DNA of 64,000 bases from NCBI GenBank assembly GCA_958296385.1, contig OY282494.1, forward strand, positions 1,645,537 to 1,709,536, given 5' to 3'. Source of the DNA: an uncultured Dehalococcoidia bacterium (GTDB lineage: Bacteria; Chloroflexota; Dehalococcoidia; Lucifugimonadales; UBA3495). The translations under genes and the position numbers were made by a program. The notes under the pieces were generated by a model. That model did no database searches. It had not been told where the DNA came from and saw only the letters and a program-made list of their open reading frames with translations. Each line of letters begins with the position of its first letter. The stretch's first letter is position 1. Of this stretch, positions 44,285 through 52,641 are shown piece after piece.

Positions 44285-45238
44285 GTGTTCGGCAAGGCAA
44301 TTGACTACCGGCTGCTGCGGCTGTTCGCCCACGCCGGCCACCCCGAAGCGGAGGAGCAGCGGCAACTGGAGCTTAACATCGGCGTAGCATCCGCGCAGTC
44401 CCGCTTTGATAACCGGCTTGGAGTTTCGGGACGGGCGGGTACTGCGCCGGCGCACCGGGGAGGCCATCTAATGGGTACCAGATACTTCCAGATTGGCTTT
44501 GGCCGCTGCGGAACAACCGCCATCGCGCAATTTTTCCAGCGCAACGGCATACCCGCCGTCCATTATCGCCGTGGGGAATTGGCCCGGCGGATTGACGCCA
44601 ATTTGCAGGCCGGCCGTTTCATCCTGTCCGGCTACGAACAATACCGGGTTTTCACCGATATGCAGTACCTGCGCCCCCACGTCCACATCGAAGCGTACAA
44701 ATACTACCGGCAAATCATGGAGCAAGTCCCCGATTCCAAATTCATTCTCAATACCCGGGACCGGGAACGCTGGGTGTCCAGCCTGATTCGCTACTACGGC
44801 GATAAATCCGATTGGATCGAAACGTACCGGACGTTCTACGGGCTGAATGACCTGGCCGAAGTGGTCAACCACTGGCGACGCAACTGGGACTGCCATCACG
44901 CCGCCGTACAACAGGCCATACCCCCGGAGCGCCTGCTGGTTTTCGACATTGAAACGGATTCTCCCCTCCTGTTGTGCCGGTTCGCCGGATTAGATGACGC
45001 GGCGGCCCGCCATTACCGGCGCGCCAACGCCTCCCTGAACAAATCCGGCCGATTCATCGCCGCGCTGCTCCCTCTACCCGTGCGGAGGCGGATTCCGCGT
45101 ACCGTCAAAAATCCGGTGCGCCGGCTCTTTTGGGCGCACGACTCAAACTCGACCGAATCCCCCCCCCCCCCCCCCGATGTGACCGGGGTAAAAACTTCAC
45201 ATTGGACTAACGCCGGCCCGGCCCGTGGCCGCCGTTAG
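44285..45238 (+). CDS. Sulfotransferase-like protein, tandem copy 3, with altered C-terminus
   Basis: It has the same chimeric leader as copy 2, then a sulfotransferase from ATG 44471 with RCGTTA, NTRDRERWVSSL and the variable segment RYYGDKSDWIETYRTFYGL. Copies 1 and 2 end WVRGSKLD. Here an A is missing from the AAAA run and the frame runs into a 17-C tract, adding SPPPPPDVTGVKTSHWTNA and a few more residues. The motif Arg/Trp/Ser pattern is kept (WVSS). The new tail length depends on the C tract. Total 317 codons, or 255 from the inner ATG. Confidence 0.78.
   Translation: MFGKAIDYRLLRLFAHAGHPEAEEQRQLELNIGVASAQSRFDNRLGVSGRAGTAPAHRGGHLMGTRYFQIGFGRCGTTAIAQFFQRNGIPAVHYRRGELARRIDANLQAGRFILSGYEQYRVFTDMQYLRPHVHIEAYKYYRQIMEQVPDSKFILNTRDRERWVSSLIRYYGDKSDWIETYRTFYGLNDLAEVVNHWRRNWDCHHAAVQQAIPPERLLVFDIETDSPLLLCRFAGLDDAAARHYRRANASLNKSGRFIAALLPLPVRRRIPRTVKNPVRRLFWAHDSNSTESPPPPPDVTGVKTSHWTNAGPARGRR
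45159..45175. repeat. Homopolymer of 17 C at the 3' end of sulfotransferase copy 3
   Basis: It replaces the mixed sequence found at the same place in copies 1 and 2 and lies inside the extended reading frame, where it encodes a proline run. A change of one or two C would alter the last ~20 codons. Confidence 0.9.
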
Positions 45239-45277
45239 ATATTAGTAAAAGCAGGATTACCGCGCGGGAGGGAGTAA

Positions 45278-46129
45278 GTGTTCGGCAAGGCAATTGACTA
45301 CCGGCTGCTGCGGCTGTTCGCCCACGACGGCCACCCCGAAGCGGAGGAGCAGCGGCAACTGGAGCGCAACATCGGCGTAGCATCCGCGCAGTCCCGCTTT
45401 GATAAATGGAACGCCCGCCTGGACAACGCCATCCCCGTTGACCCGTCCCTGCGCTACCTGGACATCGGCTGCGGCATGGGCGAGATACCCCTGGCCCTGG
45501 CGTTGCGTGGCTGCCATCAGGTGACGGGTATTGACAAAGACGCCTACTACATCAAAATCGCAAACCGCCTGGCCCTGCAGGCGCAGCTGGAGGACAAAAT
45601 CGCCTTTGAGTGCGTAAATGTTCACGATATAGCCGACGAGCAAAAGTATGACGTCGTACTTTCTCACGAGATGCTGGAGCACGTGGAACACCCCCGCGAT
45701 TTCATCCTCCGTATGGATAGCTTTTTGGGTTTAAAAGCCGGTGGAGAGGGTAAAATAATTGTCGCCTTTGGCCCGCTGTTTCACTCACCCTTTGGCGACC
45801 ATCTGAATCGGTCTTTCCGATTCCGCATACCGTGGCTGGCGGTGCTGTTTTCGGAGGCCGCGCTAATGCGTATCCGGCGGGAGTTCTGGCAGCCGTTAGC
45901 CGACGATGCCGAGTCGTTCGCCGAGATGCGGGAAGGACTGAACAAAATGAAGTTTTCAGAATATCTGCGTTACATCGCCGAAACGGGCTGGATAACGGAA
46001 CGGCTGGTAGTCAACCCGCAGCTGCAACGCTGGCCGGGGCTCTGGCCCCTGTCCAACCTGCTGCTCCGCGTACCGGTACTGCGCGACTACCTGGCGGTTT
46101 CCGTATATGCGATTTACCGGCGCCCCTAG
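45278..46129 (+). CDS. Class I SAM-dependent methyltransferase (intact parent of the duplicated leader)
   Basis: The 283-residue protein has motif I as LRYLDIGCGMGEIPLALALR near residue 62, an acidic strand end GIDKDAYY, and YDVVLSHEMLEHVEHPRDF, the HxxEHxxxP-type motif of methyltransferase family 11/25 (UbiE/COQ5-like fold). The GTG at 45278 follows a GGAGGGAG ribosome site. Two truncated copies of its first 43 codons lie upstream at 43292 and 44285. The C-terminal 100 residues contain an aromatic FRFRIPWLAVLF region that may contact the membrane. Likely methylates a glycan or its precursor; substrate unknown. Confidence 0.85.
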   Translation: MFGKAIDYRLLRLFAHDGHPEAEEQRQLERNIGVASAQSRFDKWNARLDNAIPVDPSLRYLDIGCGMGEIPLALALRGCHQVTGIDKDAYYIKIANRLALQAQLEDKIAFECVNVHDIADEQKYDVVLSHEMLEHVEHPRDFILRMDSFLGLKAGGEGKIIVAFGPLFHSPFGDHLNRSFRFRIPWLAVLFSEAALMRIRREFWQPLADDAESFAEMREGLNKMKFSEYLRYIAETGWITERLVVNPQLQRWPGLWPLSNLLLRVPVLRDYLAVSVYAIYRRP

Positions 46130-46153
46130 CCGGCCAGTCGCCGGAGCTCCGGC

Positions 46154-47476
46154 TTGAATCATCCACTAATCGCCCGGCTACTCCCGGACTCGGAACGGCG
46201 CGCCGCCCGGCAGACGCTCTGGCTGGGCGGCATCGAGGCGGTCCTGCTGCTGGGCGGGCTGGCGCAGGTCGTCATCTCCGCCCGCATACTCGGCCCGGAG
46301 GGCTTCGGCGTCCTGGCCGTCATCGTCGCCGTCTCCCTTCTCGTCCACCGGCTGCTGTCCGTGCCCGGCGGCGAGGCCGTTACCACTTTCGTAACGCGGG
46401 CTGTAGCGGAGCAGCGTCCGCAGGAGGCGGCCCGTGTCGTGCGCTTCACCATGGCCGTGTCCCTGGGAATGTCGCTGGCTGCCTACGCCATCATCGCCGC
46501 GCTGGTCCTGGCGGCCGGCAGCCTGCTGGGGATTGCCGACATCCACCAGGACGTAGCCCTGCTGTACGGCGTAGTGGGCATTATCCGGGCCACGCGCACC
46601 GAAACCCAGGCGGTGCTGCGGCTCGCCGACCGGGTGCCGCTGGCCCTGGCCATCACCCAGGCCGGCGTCATAACGCGGGTTGCCCTGCTGGTAACGGTGT
46701 GGCTGGCCGGGGGCGAGATGCTCGAGATAGTCCTGGCCCATATCGCCAGTGTAGTAGTGAACGGGGCCGGGATGCTCGCCGCCGCCGTGCTGTCGGCCCC
46801 CCGCGCCGGCATAACGGGCCTGCTGCGCTCCCCCTCGCTCCAAGTCCCCCCGGACGTGCTGCGCTTCCAGACCGGCACGTTCGGGAGAACCACCCTCTCG
46901 GCGCTGGCCTACAACATTGACACCCTGCTGCTGGCGCAATTCGCCGGCGCCGCCGATGTCGGCATCTACCGGGCGGCCCGGCAGATTACCGACATCGCAC
47001 ACTACCCGTTCCGTCCGCTGCGCAACGGGGTGCAGCCGGAATACAGCCGGCAATGGTACGCCGGGCAGGGGCGGGAACTGCGTCTCACCGCACTGCGGTT
47101 CACCCTGGCGTCCGGCGCGCTGGCGGCGGCGCTGTTCGGGATACTGGCCATCTTTCACCAGCCCATAACCCGGTTATTCCTGGGCGACGAGTTCGCCGGC
47201 GTCGCCCCCCTGCTGCTGATACTGATACCGGGCGGTTTCTTTCTCAGCAGCATCGCCGGCCTCGCCGCACTGCCCGCCGCAGTAGGGAGGGCCTGGCCGC
47301 GGCTAGCCGGCGAAACGGCGGGCCTGCTCGCCTTCGCCGTCATCCTGCTGTGGCTAACCCCAACCCAAGGCGCCACCGGAGCCGCCTGGGGCAACACCGC
47401 CTACTACGCCACCATCGGCCTGGTACTGATACCCTTTGCAATAACAATACTGCGCCAAAGCCGCCGGCCGGGGTAG
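46154..47476 (+). CDS. Oligosaccharide flippase (MATE/MOP superfamily, Wzx-like)
   Basis: The 440-residue protein has about 12 hydrophobic helices and the family start WLGGIEAVLLLGGLAQVVIS followed by ARILGPEGFGVLAVIVA, typical of polysaccharide biosynthesis flippases. A second half repeats the pattern (QFAGAADVGIYRAARQITDI, a hallmark of the family; then GVAPLLLILIPGGFF). It would move lipid-linked glycan across the membrane, consistent with the surrounding transferases. The start is TTG 46154 with GGAG 7 nt before it. It is the last plus-strand gene of the locus and faces the deacetylase genes across an inverted-repeat element. Confidence 0.9.
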   Translation: MNHPLIARLLPDSERRAARQTLWLGGIEAVLLLGGLAQVVISARILGPEGFGVLAVIVAVSLLVHRLLSVPGGEAVTTFVTRAVAEQRPQEAARVVRFTMAVSLGMSLAAYAIIAALVLAAGSLLGIADIHQDVALLYGVVGIIRATRTETQAVLRLADRVPLALAITQAGVITRVALLVTVWLAGGEMLEIVLAHIASVVVNGAGMLAAAVLSAPRAGITGLLRSPSLQVPPDVLRFQTGTFGRTTLSALAYNIDTLLLAQFAGAADVGIYRAARQITDIAHYPFRPLRNGVQPEYSRQWYAGQGRELRLTALRFTLASGALAAALFGILAIFHQPITRLFLGDEFAGVAPLLLILIPGGFFLSSIAGLAALPAAVGRAWPRLAGETAGLLAFAVILLWLTPTQGATGAAWGNTAYYATIGLVLIPFAITILRQSRRPG

Positions 47477-47554
47477 CGCCGTGCCATGCTGCTATTCCGT
47501 CCGCTCTCCCCTGTCATACTGCCCTTACCCCCAATGTCATTCTGCCTCACCCCC

Positions 47555-47664
47555 CAATGTCATTCTGAGCGCAGCGAAGAATCTCGGCGGCGTAGCGCAC
47601 ACTTTGAGGGCAACGCCAATGCTACGCTATCGAGATTCTTCGCTGCGCTCAGAATGACATTGGG
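47555..47664. repeat. Inverted-repeat element A (about 110 bp)
   Basis: Arms of about 31 bp begin with AATGTCATTCTGAGCGCAGC and end with its reverse complement; the loop is ~45 bp. It sits between the converging flippase and deacetylase genes. Related elements lie at 56737-56852, 59159-59258 and 63753-63852. Two partial CCAATGTCATTCTG motifs precede it. Confidence 0.88.
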
Positions 47665-47673
47665 ACAGGGGTA

Positions 47674-48828
47674 CTAGGGCCGCAGCCGCAGTATGTAGGC
47701 CCGTTCGTTGGGCAATAAATGCAGTTTGGCCGCCTCGGTGTCAAAGGCAACCTCATCCAGCAGCAGCTCGCCATCCTGCATAACGGTAAAAGGCCGGCCC
47801 ACCCAATCCGGCGGCAAATCAAACAGCACGGTTAGCGGGTGGTTGAACCGGGCGTTGTCCAGGCTGTCGGACAGCGTAATTGCGATGCTCTCGGTGCCCG
47901 CATTGCCCTCAACCACGTCAACCGTTAGCACGGTATCCGCTCTTTCCCGGACGTACAGGGTAATGTCGTTCATTGACGCCGTCCAGAAATCGCGGGCGGC
48001 GATTGCCTGTACGTCCTTTTGGAACTCGTCCCAATGGTACCATCCCCAACCCTCCGGACGCCCGATGGCATGGTAGGTCAATATAACCCAGGCGGTCCGC
48101 TCCAATGCCTCATCCAGCACCGGCGTCAGCTCGCCGTTGTCGTTGACGCAGGGTTGGCACCCCTCAAAATCAATACTTTGCATCTCCGCCGACATCAATC
48201 CAAACCAGTTATCCGGCGCCAGCTGGTCGCCGGGAATGTTATAAAAGTCGGCCGAGTTTCTAGTCAACAGCCGCCCGCTCAGAAACCCGGAATCCTCCAA
48301 AGCCTGCTGCGTTTCCGCCTCGTGCCCCGCGCTCCTCGGATAACCGTAAGCAACGGGCGTCATCCCCCACTCCTGCATCGTTTCGTAGTTAGTGCGGAAC
48401 GACTCCAAGGCCTCCTCATAAGACAGCACGTCGTGGTCGATGTGGTCATGCCCGTGCCCAAAATAGCTGAACCCCTGAGGAACCAACTCCGACATCAGAT
48501 ATGTAATCCGCTCATCCTCCGGCCCGCTGAATACGCGTTCACCCCGAATGTTGTTGCCGGTCACCATCTCATAGCCCATCATCAGGCCATGCTCCAGCAC
48601 GTAGCCGTCAATGTCCGGTTCCCGGCCGCGTATCGGCCGGCCGTCGTAGGTAATGGAGATTGCGGCCGCGTGGCCGTCAAACCACTTGGCAACCGACGAG
48701 TTCAGCGGCCCCGGCGTCGGGCCCGCCTCCGGCGCGGATATGAACTGGCACCCCGTCGCCAGCGCCACAACGCCCAGCAGCAGCGCGCCCAGCGCAACGC
48801 CTTTGACACATTTACCGCTACCGTTCAA
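47674..48828 (-). CDS. Polysaccharide-deacetylase-like lipoprotein, copy 1
   Basis: The 384-residue protein has a lipoprotein signal (GALLLGVVALATGC, lipobox Cys near residue 27). A NodB-like domain follows with HGHDHIDHD (metal His) near 130, YGYPRSAGHE, and VILTYHAIG, typical of the deacetylase barrel. Motif 1, usually T-F-D-D, reads ISITYDGRP here, so one metal-binding Asp is lost relative to copy 2. A C-terminal beta domain (IAITLSDSLDNARFNHPLTV) ends with LLPNERAYILRL. The start is TTG 48828, the same position as in copy 2. It is a near-identical tandem copy (1199-bp offset). Deacetylation of a surface glycan is likely but copy 1 may be impaired. Confidence 0.78.
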   Translation of the reverse strand: MNGSGKCVKGVALGALLLGVVALATGCQFISAPEAGPTPGPLNSSVAKWFDGHAAAISITYDGRPIRGREPDIDGYVLEHGLMMGYEMVTGNNIRGERVFSGPEDERITYLMSELVPQGFSYFGHGHDHIDHDVLSYEEALESFRTNYETMQEWGMTPVAYGYPRSAGHEAETQQALEDSGFLSGRLLTRNSADFYNIPGDQLAPDNWFGLMSAEMQSIDFEGCQPCVNDNGELTPVLDEALERTAWVILTYHAIGRPEGWGWYHWDEFQKDVQAIAARDFWTASMNDITLYVRERADTVLTVDVVEGNAGTESIAITLSDSLDNARFNHPLTVLFDLPPDWVGRPFTVMQDGELLLDEVAFDTEAAKLHLLPNERAYILRLRP

Positions 48829-50027
48829 GACGTATCTCGCTTTCCCAGATGTGGGGGGTGTTCAGAGCAAGCCGGCTAACGCCGCAGCCCCAGCCGCAGT
48901 ATGTAGGCCCGTTCGTTGGGCAATAAGTGCAGCTTGGCCGCCTCGGTGTCAAAAACAACCTCATCCAGCAGCAGCTCGCCATCCTGCATGACGGTAAAAG
49001 GCCGGCCCACCCAATCCGTAGGCAAATCAAACAGCACGGTTAGCGGGTGGTTGAACCGGGCGTTGTCCAGGCCGTCGGACAGCGTAATTGCGATGCTTTC
49101 GGTGCCCGCATTGCCCGCAACCACGTCAACCGTTAGCACGGTATCCGCTCTTTCCCGGACGTACAGGGTTATGTCATTCATTGACGCCGTCCAGAAATCG
49201 CGGGCGGCGATTGCCTGTACGTCCTTTTGGAACTCGTCATAATGATACCAGCCGTACCACTCCGGCTGTCCGATGGCATGGTAGGTCAATATCAGCCACG
49301 CGGTTTGCGCCAGCGCCTCATCCAGCACCGGCATCAGCTCGGCGTTGTCGTTGACACAGGGTTTGCACCCCTCAAAGTCAATACTCTGCATCTCCGCTGA
49401 CATCAATCCAAACCAGTTATCCGGAGCCAGCTGGTCGCCGGGGATGTTGTAAAAGTCGGCCGAGTTTCTAGTCAACAATCGCCCGCTCAGAAACCCGGAA
49501 TCCGCCAGGGCCTGCTGCGTCTCCGCCTCGTGCCCCGCGCTCCTCGGATAAGCGTAGGCGATGGGCGTCATCCCCCACTCCTGCATCGTTTCGTAGTTAG
49601 TGCGGAACGACTCCAGGGCTTCCGCATAAGACAACTCGTCGTGGTCAACGTGGTCATGCCCGTGTCCAAAATAGCTGAACCCTTGTGGAACCAGATCCGA
49701 CATCAGATAGGCAATCCGCTCATCCTCCGGCCCGCTGAATATCTGGTCGCCAAAAAAGGTAGCTCCGGTCACCATCTCATAGCCCATCATCAGGCCATGC
49801 TCCAGCACGTAGCCGTCAATGTCCGGTTCCCGGCCGCGTGTCGGCCAGTCGTCGTTGGTAATGGAGATTGCGGCGGTATGCCCGTCAAACCACTTGGCAA
49901 CCGACGCGTTCGGCGGGTTCGGCGACGTCAGAGATGATATGAACTGGCACCCCGCCGCCAGCGCCACAACGCCCAGCAGCAGCACGCCCAGCGCAGCGCC
50001 TTTGACACATTTCCCGCTACCGTTCAA
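48828..50027 (-). repeat. Tandem duplication, 1199-bp unit (deacetylase genes)
   Basis: The starts at 50027 and 48828 are 1199 bp apart. The junction near 48829-48860 retains a diverged copy of the end of the glycosyltransferase frame (HIWESEIRLER). Sequence identity between copies is high throughout, with clustered differences near the N-terminus. Confidence 0.85.
48876..50027 (-). CDS. Polysaccharide-deacetylase-like lipoprotein, copy 2
   Basis: The 383-residue protein is very similar to copy 1: a lipobox (LGVVALAAGC), HGHDHVDHD, YAYPRSAGHE and LILTYHAIG. Motif 1 reads ISITNDDWP, keeping the Asp-Asp pair of catalytically active NodB enzymes. The chosen TTG at 50027 overlaps the last codons of the membrane glycosyltransferase gene (stop 50017), so the two are coupled; an open frame extends to 50108 but those codons belong to the upstream gene in another frame. 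The last 12 codons of the glycosyltransferase (IWE-x-E-x-RLER) are also duplicated ahead of copy 1, marking the repeat unit. Confidence 0.8.
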   Translation of the reverse strand: MNGSGKCVKGAALGVLLLGVVALAAGCQFISSLTSPNPPNASVAKWFDGHTAAISITNDDWPTRGREPDIDGYVLEHGLMMGYEMVTGATFFGDQIFSGPEDERIAYLMSDLVPQGFSYFGHGHDHVDHDELSYAEALESFRTNYETMQEWGMTPIAYAYPRSAGHEAETQQALADSGFLSGRLLTRNSADFYNIPGDQLAPDNWFGLMSAEMQSIDFEGCKPCVNDNAELMPVLDEALAQTAWLILTYHAIGQPEWYGWYHYDEFQKDVQAIAARDFWTASMNDITLYVRERADTVLTVDVVAGNAGTESIAITLSDGLDNARFNHPLTVLFDLPTDWVGRPFTVMQDGELLLDEVVFDTEAAKLHLLPNERAYILRLGLRR

Positions 50028-51990
50028 GGCGTACCTCGGCCTCCCAGATGTTATTGTAACTGCCGTCCCGGTACACGTACTGGCCGGTTCGGATACGGAT
50101 AATAGCATAGTCCGGCAGCGCTACTGCCGCCAGACACTTGCCGTCGAACGCTACGCTGCGCACGTGTAGAGAGTCGAAATGGAAATCCCAATTGTCAAAG
50201 CCGTATTGCCGGCGCTGGCGGGGCAGGTCGTTCACGTCGGCGGGAATCAGATGAAGAAAGAACGTCGGCTCCGTGTCGGCCGGGGCGCAGGATTCCCTGA
50301 CGTATATCAGCCAGTTCTCGCTGAGATACACGTCAAAGTCGGCGCGCAGCACGGGTTCGCCGGCTGCCAGCTCCTCCCAGGCCGACTGTCGCGCGGCGGC
50401 GCTGTCAAAGGCCGGATTCAATCGGAACACGATGCCATCGGTCAGCTCCGCCACCGGCTCCAGCGGCAGCGGCGACTCCATATGCAAGAGTGTGCAATTG
50501 ATTTGAGAGCCGGCGCCCTGCCCAACCCAGACGATGCGCGCGTCCGGTTCTCCATCCTGTTCAGATTGCCGGATGGCCCGCTCGAACCAGAGTTGGCAAT
50601 CGTAGTCTGCATATATGCCCCGCCGGGGCACGCGAACCCGGCTCACCTGCGTTCCCGGCACGCCCGCATTCCAGCGCAGTAGGTTGGACTGGTTGCTGTA
50701 ATACCGGCCGGAGACGGGGTTTGACCGGATGTATTCCAGCAGTTCGGAATCCTGCCAGTACGCCGTGTTAAAACTCTGGCCGATATATCCTGATTCCAGC
50801 GCGGTGGCGGTCAGGCGCAGATTCTGCTGTGCCGAGACGCCGGTATGCCAGAGGCCGGCAAGCAGCGCCAGCCCCACCAGCGCCCACCGGACTGCGGCCA
50901 TCTTGCCCGACGCCCGGCGGCCGGACGCCCGGCTATTCAAGAGCCCGTCCAGCCAGAACGCCGCGACGAACAACAGCGGGACGTAAATCGGCGCCAGGTA
51001 GCGGCTGTCAATGCCCTGCGCGACGGTGAACGGCGTTACCACCAGGATGAATGCCAGGTAGGTCAGCGCAAAGACCGGGAATGCGACCGACTCCCGGCGC
51101 AGACGGGGGGTGATTAGCAGCAGCGCCGCCAGCAGCAGCAGCACGCAGATAACCAGCTCCGGCCGGTCATTCAACTGCCACTGGATTAGGCTGGTGGGGT
51201 CGGCCCACCACTGGAAATTCCAGACCGTCTGGCGCATCGCGTCGAACACAGGCTGTCCCGACACTCCCGGCCTGTCCCCGGCGAGAGTACCGGAGACCAG
51301 GTAGTTGCGCGCCAGCGCCGCCGCCAGCGGGAGCGACGAGATGGCGCCAAAGGCCAGAGTATCCCGTAATCGTTCGCGCAACGGTGCATCCCGGCGCATC
51401 AGGAGCATGAGGACTGCCGAGCAGATGAGCGTAACTCCCACGTACCGCGTCAGCGCGGCCAGAGCGGCGAACACGGCGGCCAGCGCCAGGGCCCGCCGGC
51501 CGCTGCGCCGGTTCAGAAACGACTCCAGCGGCATCAGGGCAAGTATGGTGAACAGGATAAATAGCGGTTCGCTCAGCAGGGTCGATGCTGCATGGGACAG
51601 CGGGACGGCGGCCAGCGCCGCCACCGCCGCCCCCAGCGCAACCCACTGCGATTCCAGCCGCCGGCTCAGCCATAGTCCTGATACCAGAATGAGCAATCCA
51701 AAAGCCGCCGCATTCAGCAGCCGGCCGGCGTCCACCGGCTCAACGCCAAACAGGGACAGGAACGCCATCGCAACTGAGAACAACGGCGCAAAGAGTACCA
51801 TTGGCTCGCCGCTGGGTCGCAGCAAGCCATCCCCGGCCGCCAGACTCGCCGCTGCCGACACGTAGTTGGCCGCATCATTGCCAAACACCGCCCCATAGGT
51901 GGACGTGCGCACGAGGATGTGGGCCGTGCCCAGAATGGCAACCAGCGCGAACAGCGCCGGCCACGCCAAGCGCCGCAGTCTTGCCATCAT
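50017..51990 (-). CDS. ArnT/PMT-like membrane glycosyltransferase (GT39/GT83 type)
   Basis: The 657-residue integral membrane protein has an N-terminal helix (RRLAWPALFALVAILGTAHI) followed by the acidic loop GAVFGNDAANYVSAAASLAA. A D-x-x-x-Y motif in the first periplasmic loop is the catalytic signature of the GT-C family using polyprenyl-phosphate sugars. About ten more hydrophobic segments follow to residue ~400 (for example LVICVLLLLAALLLI and FPVFALTYLAFILVV). A soluble C-terminal domain of ~230 residues follows. ATG 51990 was taken; an open frame extends to 52113 without clear support. It heads a three-gene minus-strand operon with the two deacetylases. It probably glycosylates a lipid or protein outside the membrane. 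Confidence 0.85.
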   Translation of the reverse strand: MMARLRRLAWPALFALVAILGTAHILVRTSTYGAVFGNDAANYVSAAASLAAGDGLLRPSGEPMVLFAPLFSVAMAFLSLFGVEPVDAGRLLNAAAFGLLILVSGLWLSRRLESQWVALGAAVAALAAVPLSHAASTLLSEPLFILFTILALMPLESFLNRRSGRRALALAAVFAALAALTRYVGVTLICSAVLMLLMRRDAPLRERLRDTLAFGAISSLPLAAALARNYLVSGTLAGDRPGVSGQPVFDAMRQTVWNFQWWADPTSLIQWQLNDRPELVICVLLLLAALLLITPRLRRESVAFPVFALTYLAFILVVTPFTVAQGIDSRYLAPIYVPLLFVAAFWLDGLLNSRASGRRASGKMAAVRWALVGLALLAGLWHTGVSAQQNLRLTATALESGYIGQSFNTAYWQDSELLEYIRSNPVSGRYYSNQSNLLRWNAGVPGTQVSRVRVPRRGIYADYDCQLWFERAIRQSEQDGEPDARIVWVGQGAGSQINCTLLHMESPLPLEPVAELTDGIVFRLNPAFDSAAARQSAWEELAAGEPVLRADFDVYLSENWLIYVRESCAPADTEPTFFLHLIPADVNDLPRQRRQYGFDNWDFHFDSLHVRSVAFDGKCLAAVALPDYAIIRIRTGQYVYRDGSYNNIWEAEVRLER

Positions 51991-52116
51991 ATATGTGCGG
52001 AGGGCAGTCAAATGAATACGGCAACCGTAATTTGGAAGCGCCGGGGCGTTGACGATTGGCGGTCGGCAGTCTAACCTGAAGTCAGGCCGCAGCGCCCCGG
52101 CGTCAAGCGGCACAAC

Positions 52117-52191
52117 GGGCCCGTAGCTCAGTGGTAGAGCGTCCGACTCATAATCGGCAGGTCACAGGTTCGAACCCTGTCGGGCCCACCA
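52117..52191 (+). tRNA. tRNA-Met (anticodon CAT)
   Basis: Acceptor GGGCCCG pairs with CGGGCCC, with A73 and an encoded CCA. The T arm is ACAGG-TTCGAAC-CCTGT-like and the anticodon CAT is at 52149-52151 in loop CTCATAA. A CAT anticodon could also be tRNA-Ile2 after lysidine modification; the loop context does not separate these with certainty. Confidence 0.92.
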
Positions 52192-52252
52192 TCCCCGCTG
52201 AATTGCCGGGATGGCCCGCGTTCCCTTTGGCGCGGTTTGGGTTGGGTTGGTT

Positions 52253-52337
52253 TGGTGGGGAAGGTGAGACTCGAACTCACACGCCCGGAGGCACATGATC
52301 CTAAGTCATGCTCGTCTGCCAATTCCGACACTCCCCC
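52253..52337 (-). tRNA. tRNA-Leu (anticodon TAG)
   Basis: Class II tRNA with a long variable arm. The acceptor GGGGGAG pairs with CTTCCCC and an encoded CCA is present. The anticodon loop CTTAGGA lies on stem CATGA/TCATG (anticodon at 52301-52303), and the T arm is GTGAG-TTCGAGT-CTCAC. Confidence 0.95.
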
Positions 52338-52371
52338 CGGAGCGCAGCGTTTCAGTATTGATGGGCTTGGT

Positions 52372-52447
52372 TGGTGACCCGCCTCGGGGTCGAACCGAGA
52401 ACCTGCTGATTAAGAGTCAGCTGCTCTGCCAGTTGAGCTAGCGGGCC
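52372..52447 (-). tRNA. tRNA-Lys (anticodon CTT)
   Basis: Acceptor GGCCCGC pairs with GCGGGTC, with an encoded CCA. The anticodon stem GCTGA/TCAGC carries loop CTCTTAA (anticodon at 52412-52414), and the T arm is CTCGG-TTCGACC-CCGAG. Confidence 0.95.
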
Positions 52448-52641
52448 ATATCATCCCATCCCATCCATCGCAGCGCATTGCACTGCACGCCATACTAGGC
52501 TACCAATACCTTGCAAAGGTGTCAACGACGGCGCCCGCCCTCGCCCCATCTGCGAACCCCGGCGCCGGCCGTATGGTGTATATTACCGGCTTGATGCGTC
52601 ATCCGTCCCGCCGTCTGCCGGGGCTTGCAAGGGCTTTTGTT

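Larger units (their letters stand above)
42429..45407 (+). repeat. Three tandem 993-bp units carrying the sulfotransferase genes
   Basis: Units at about 42429-43421, 43422-44414 and 44415-45407. Equivalent starts are 42485/43478/44471 and 43292/44285/45278, each exactly 993 bp apart. The unit runs from the last ~57 bp of the propeller gene, through the sulfotransferase and spacer, to codon ~43 of the methyltransferase. Being a multiple of three, it fuses frames at each junction. Confidence 0.92.

Noticed and set aside
51960..52020. Promoter-like TTGACT and TATGAT pair before the membrane glycosyltransferase
   Set aside because: Spacing is only 14 bp, too short for a sigma-70 promoter.
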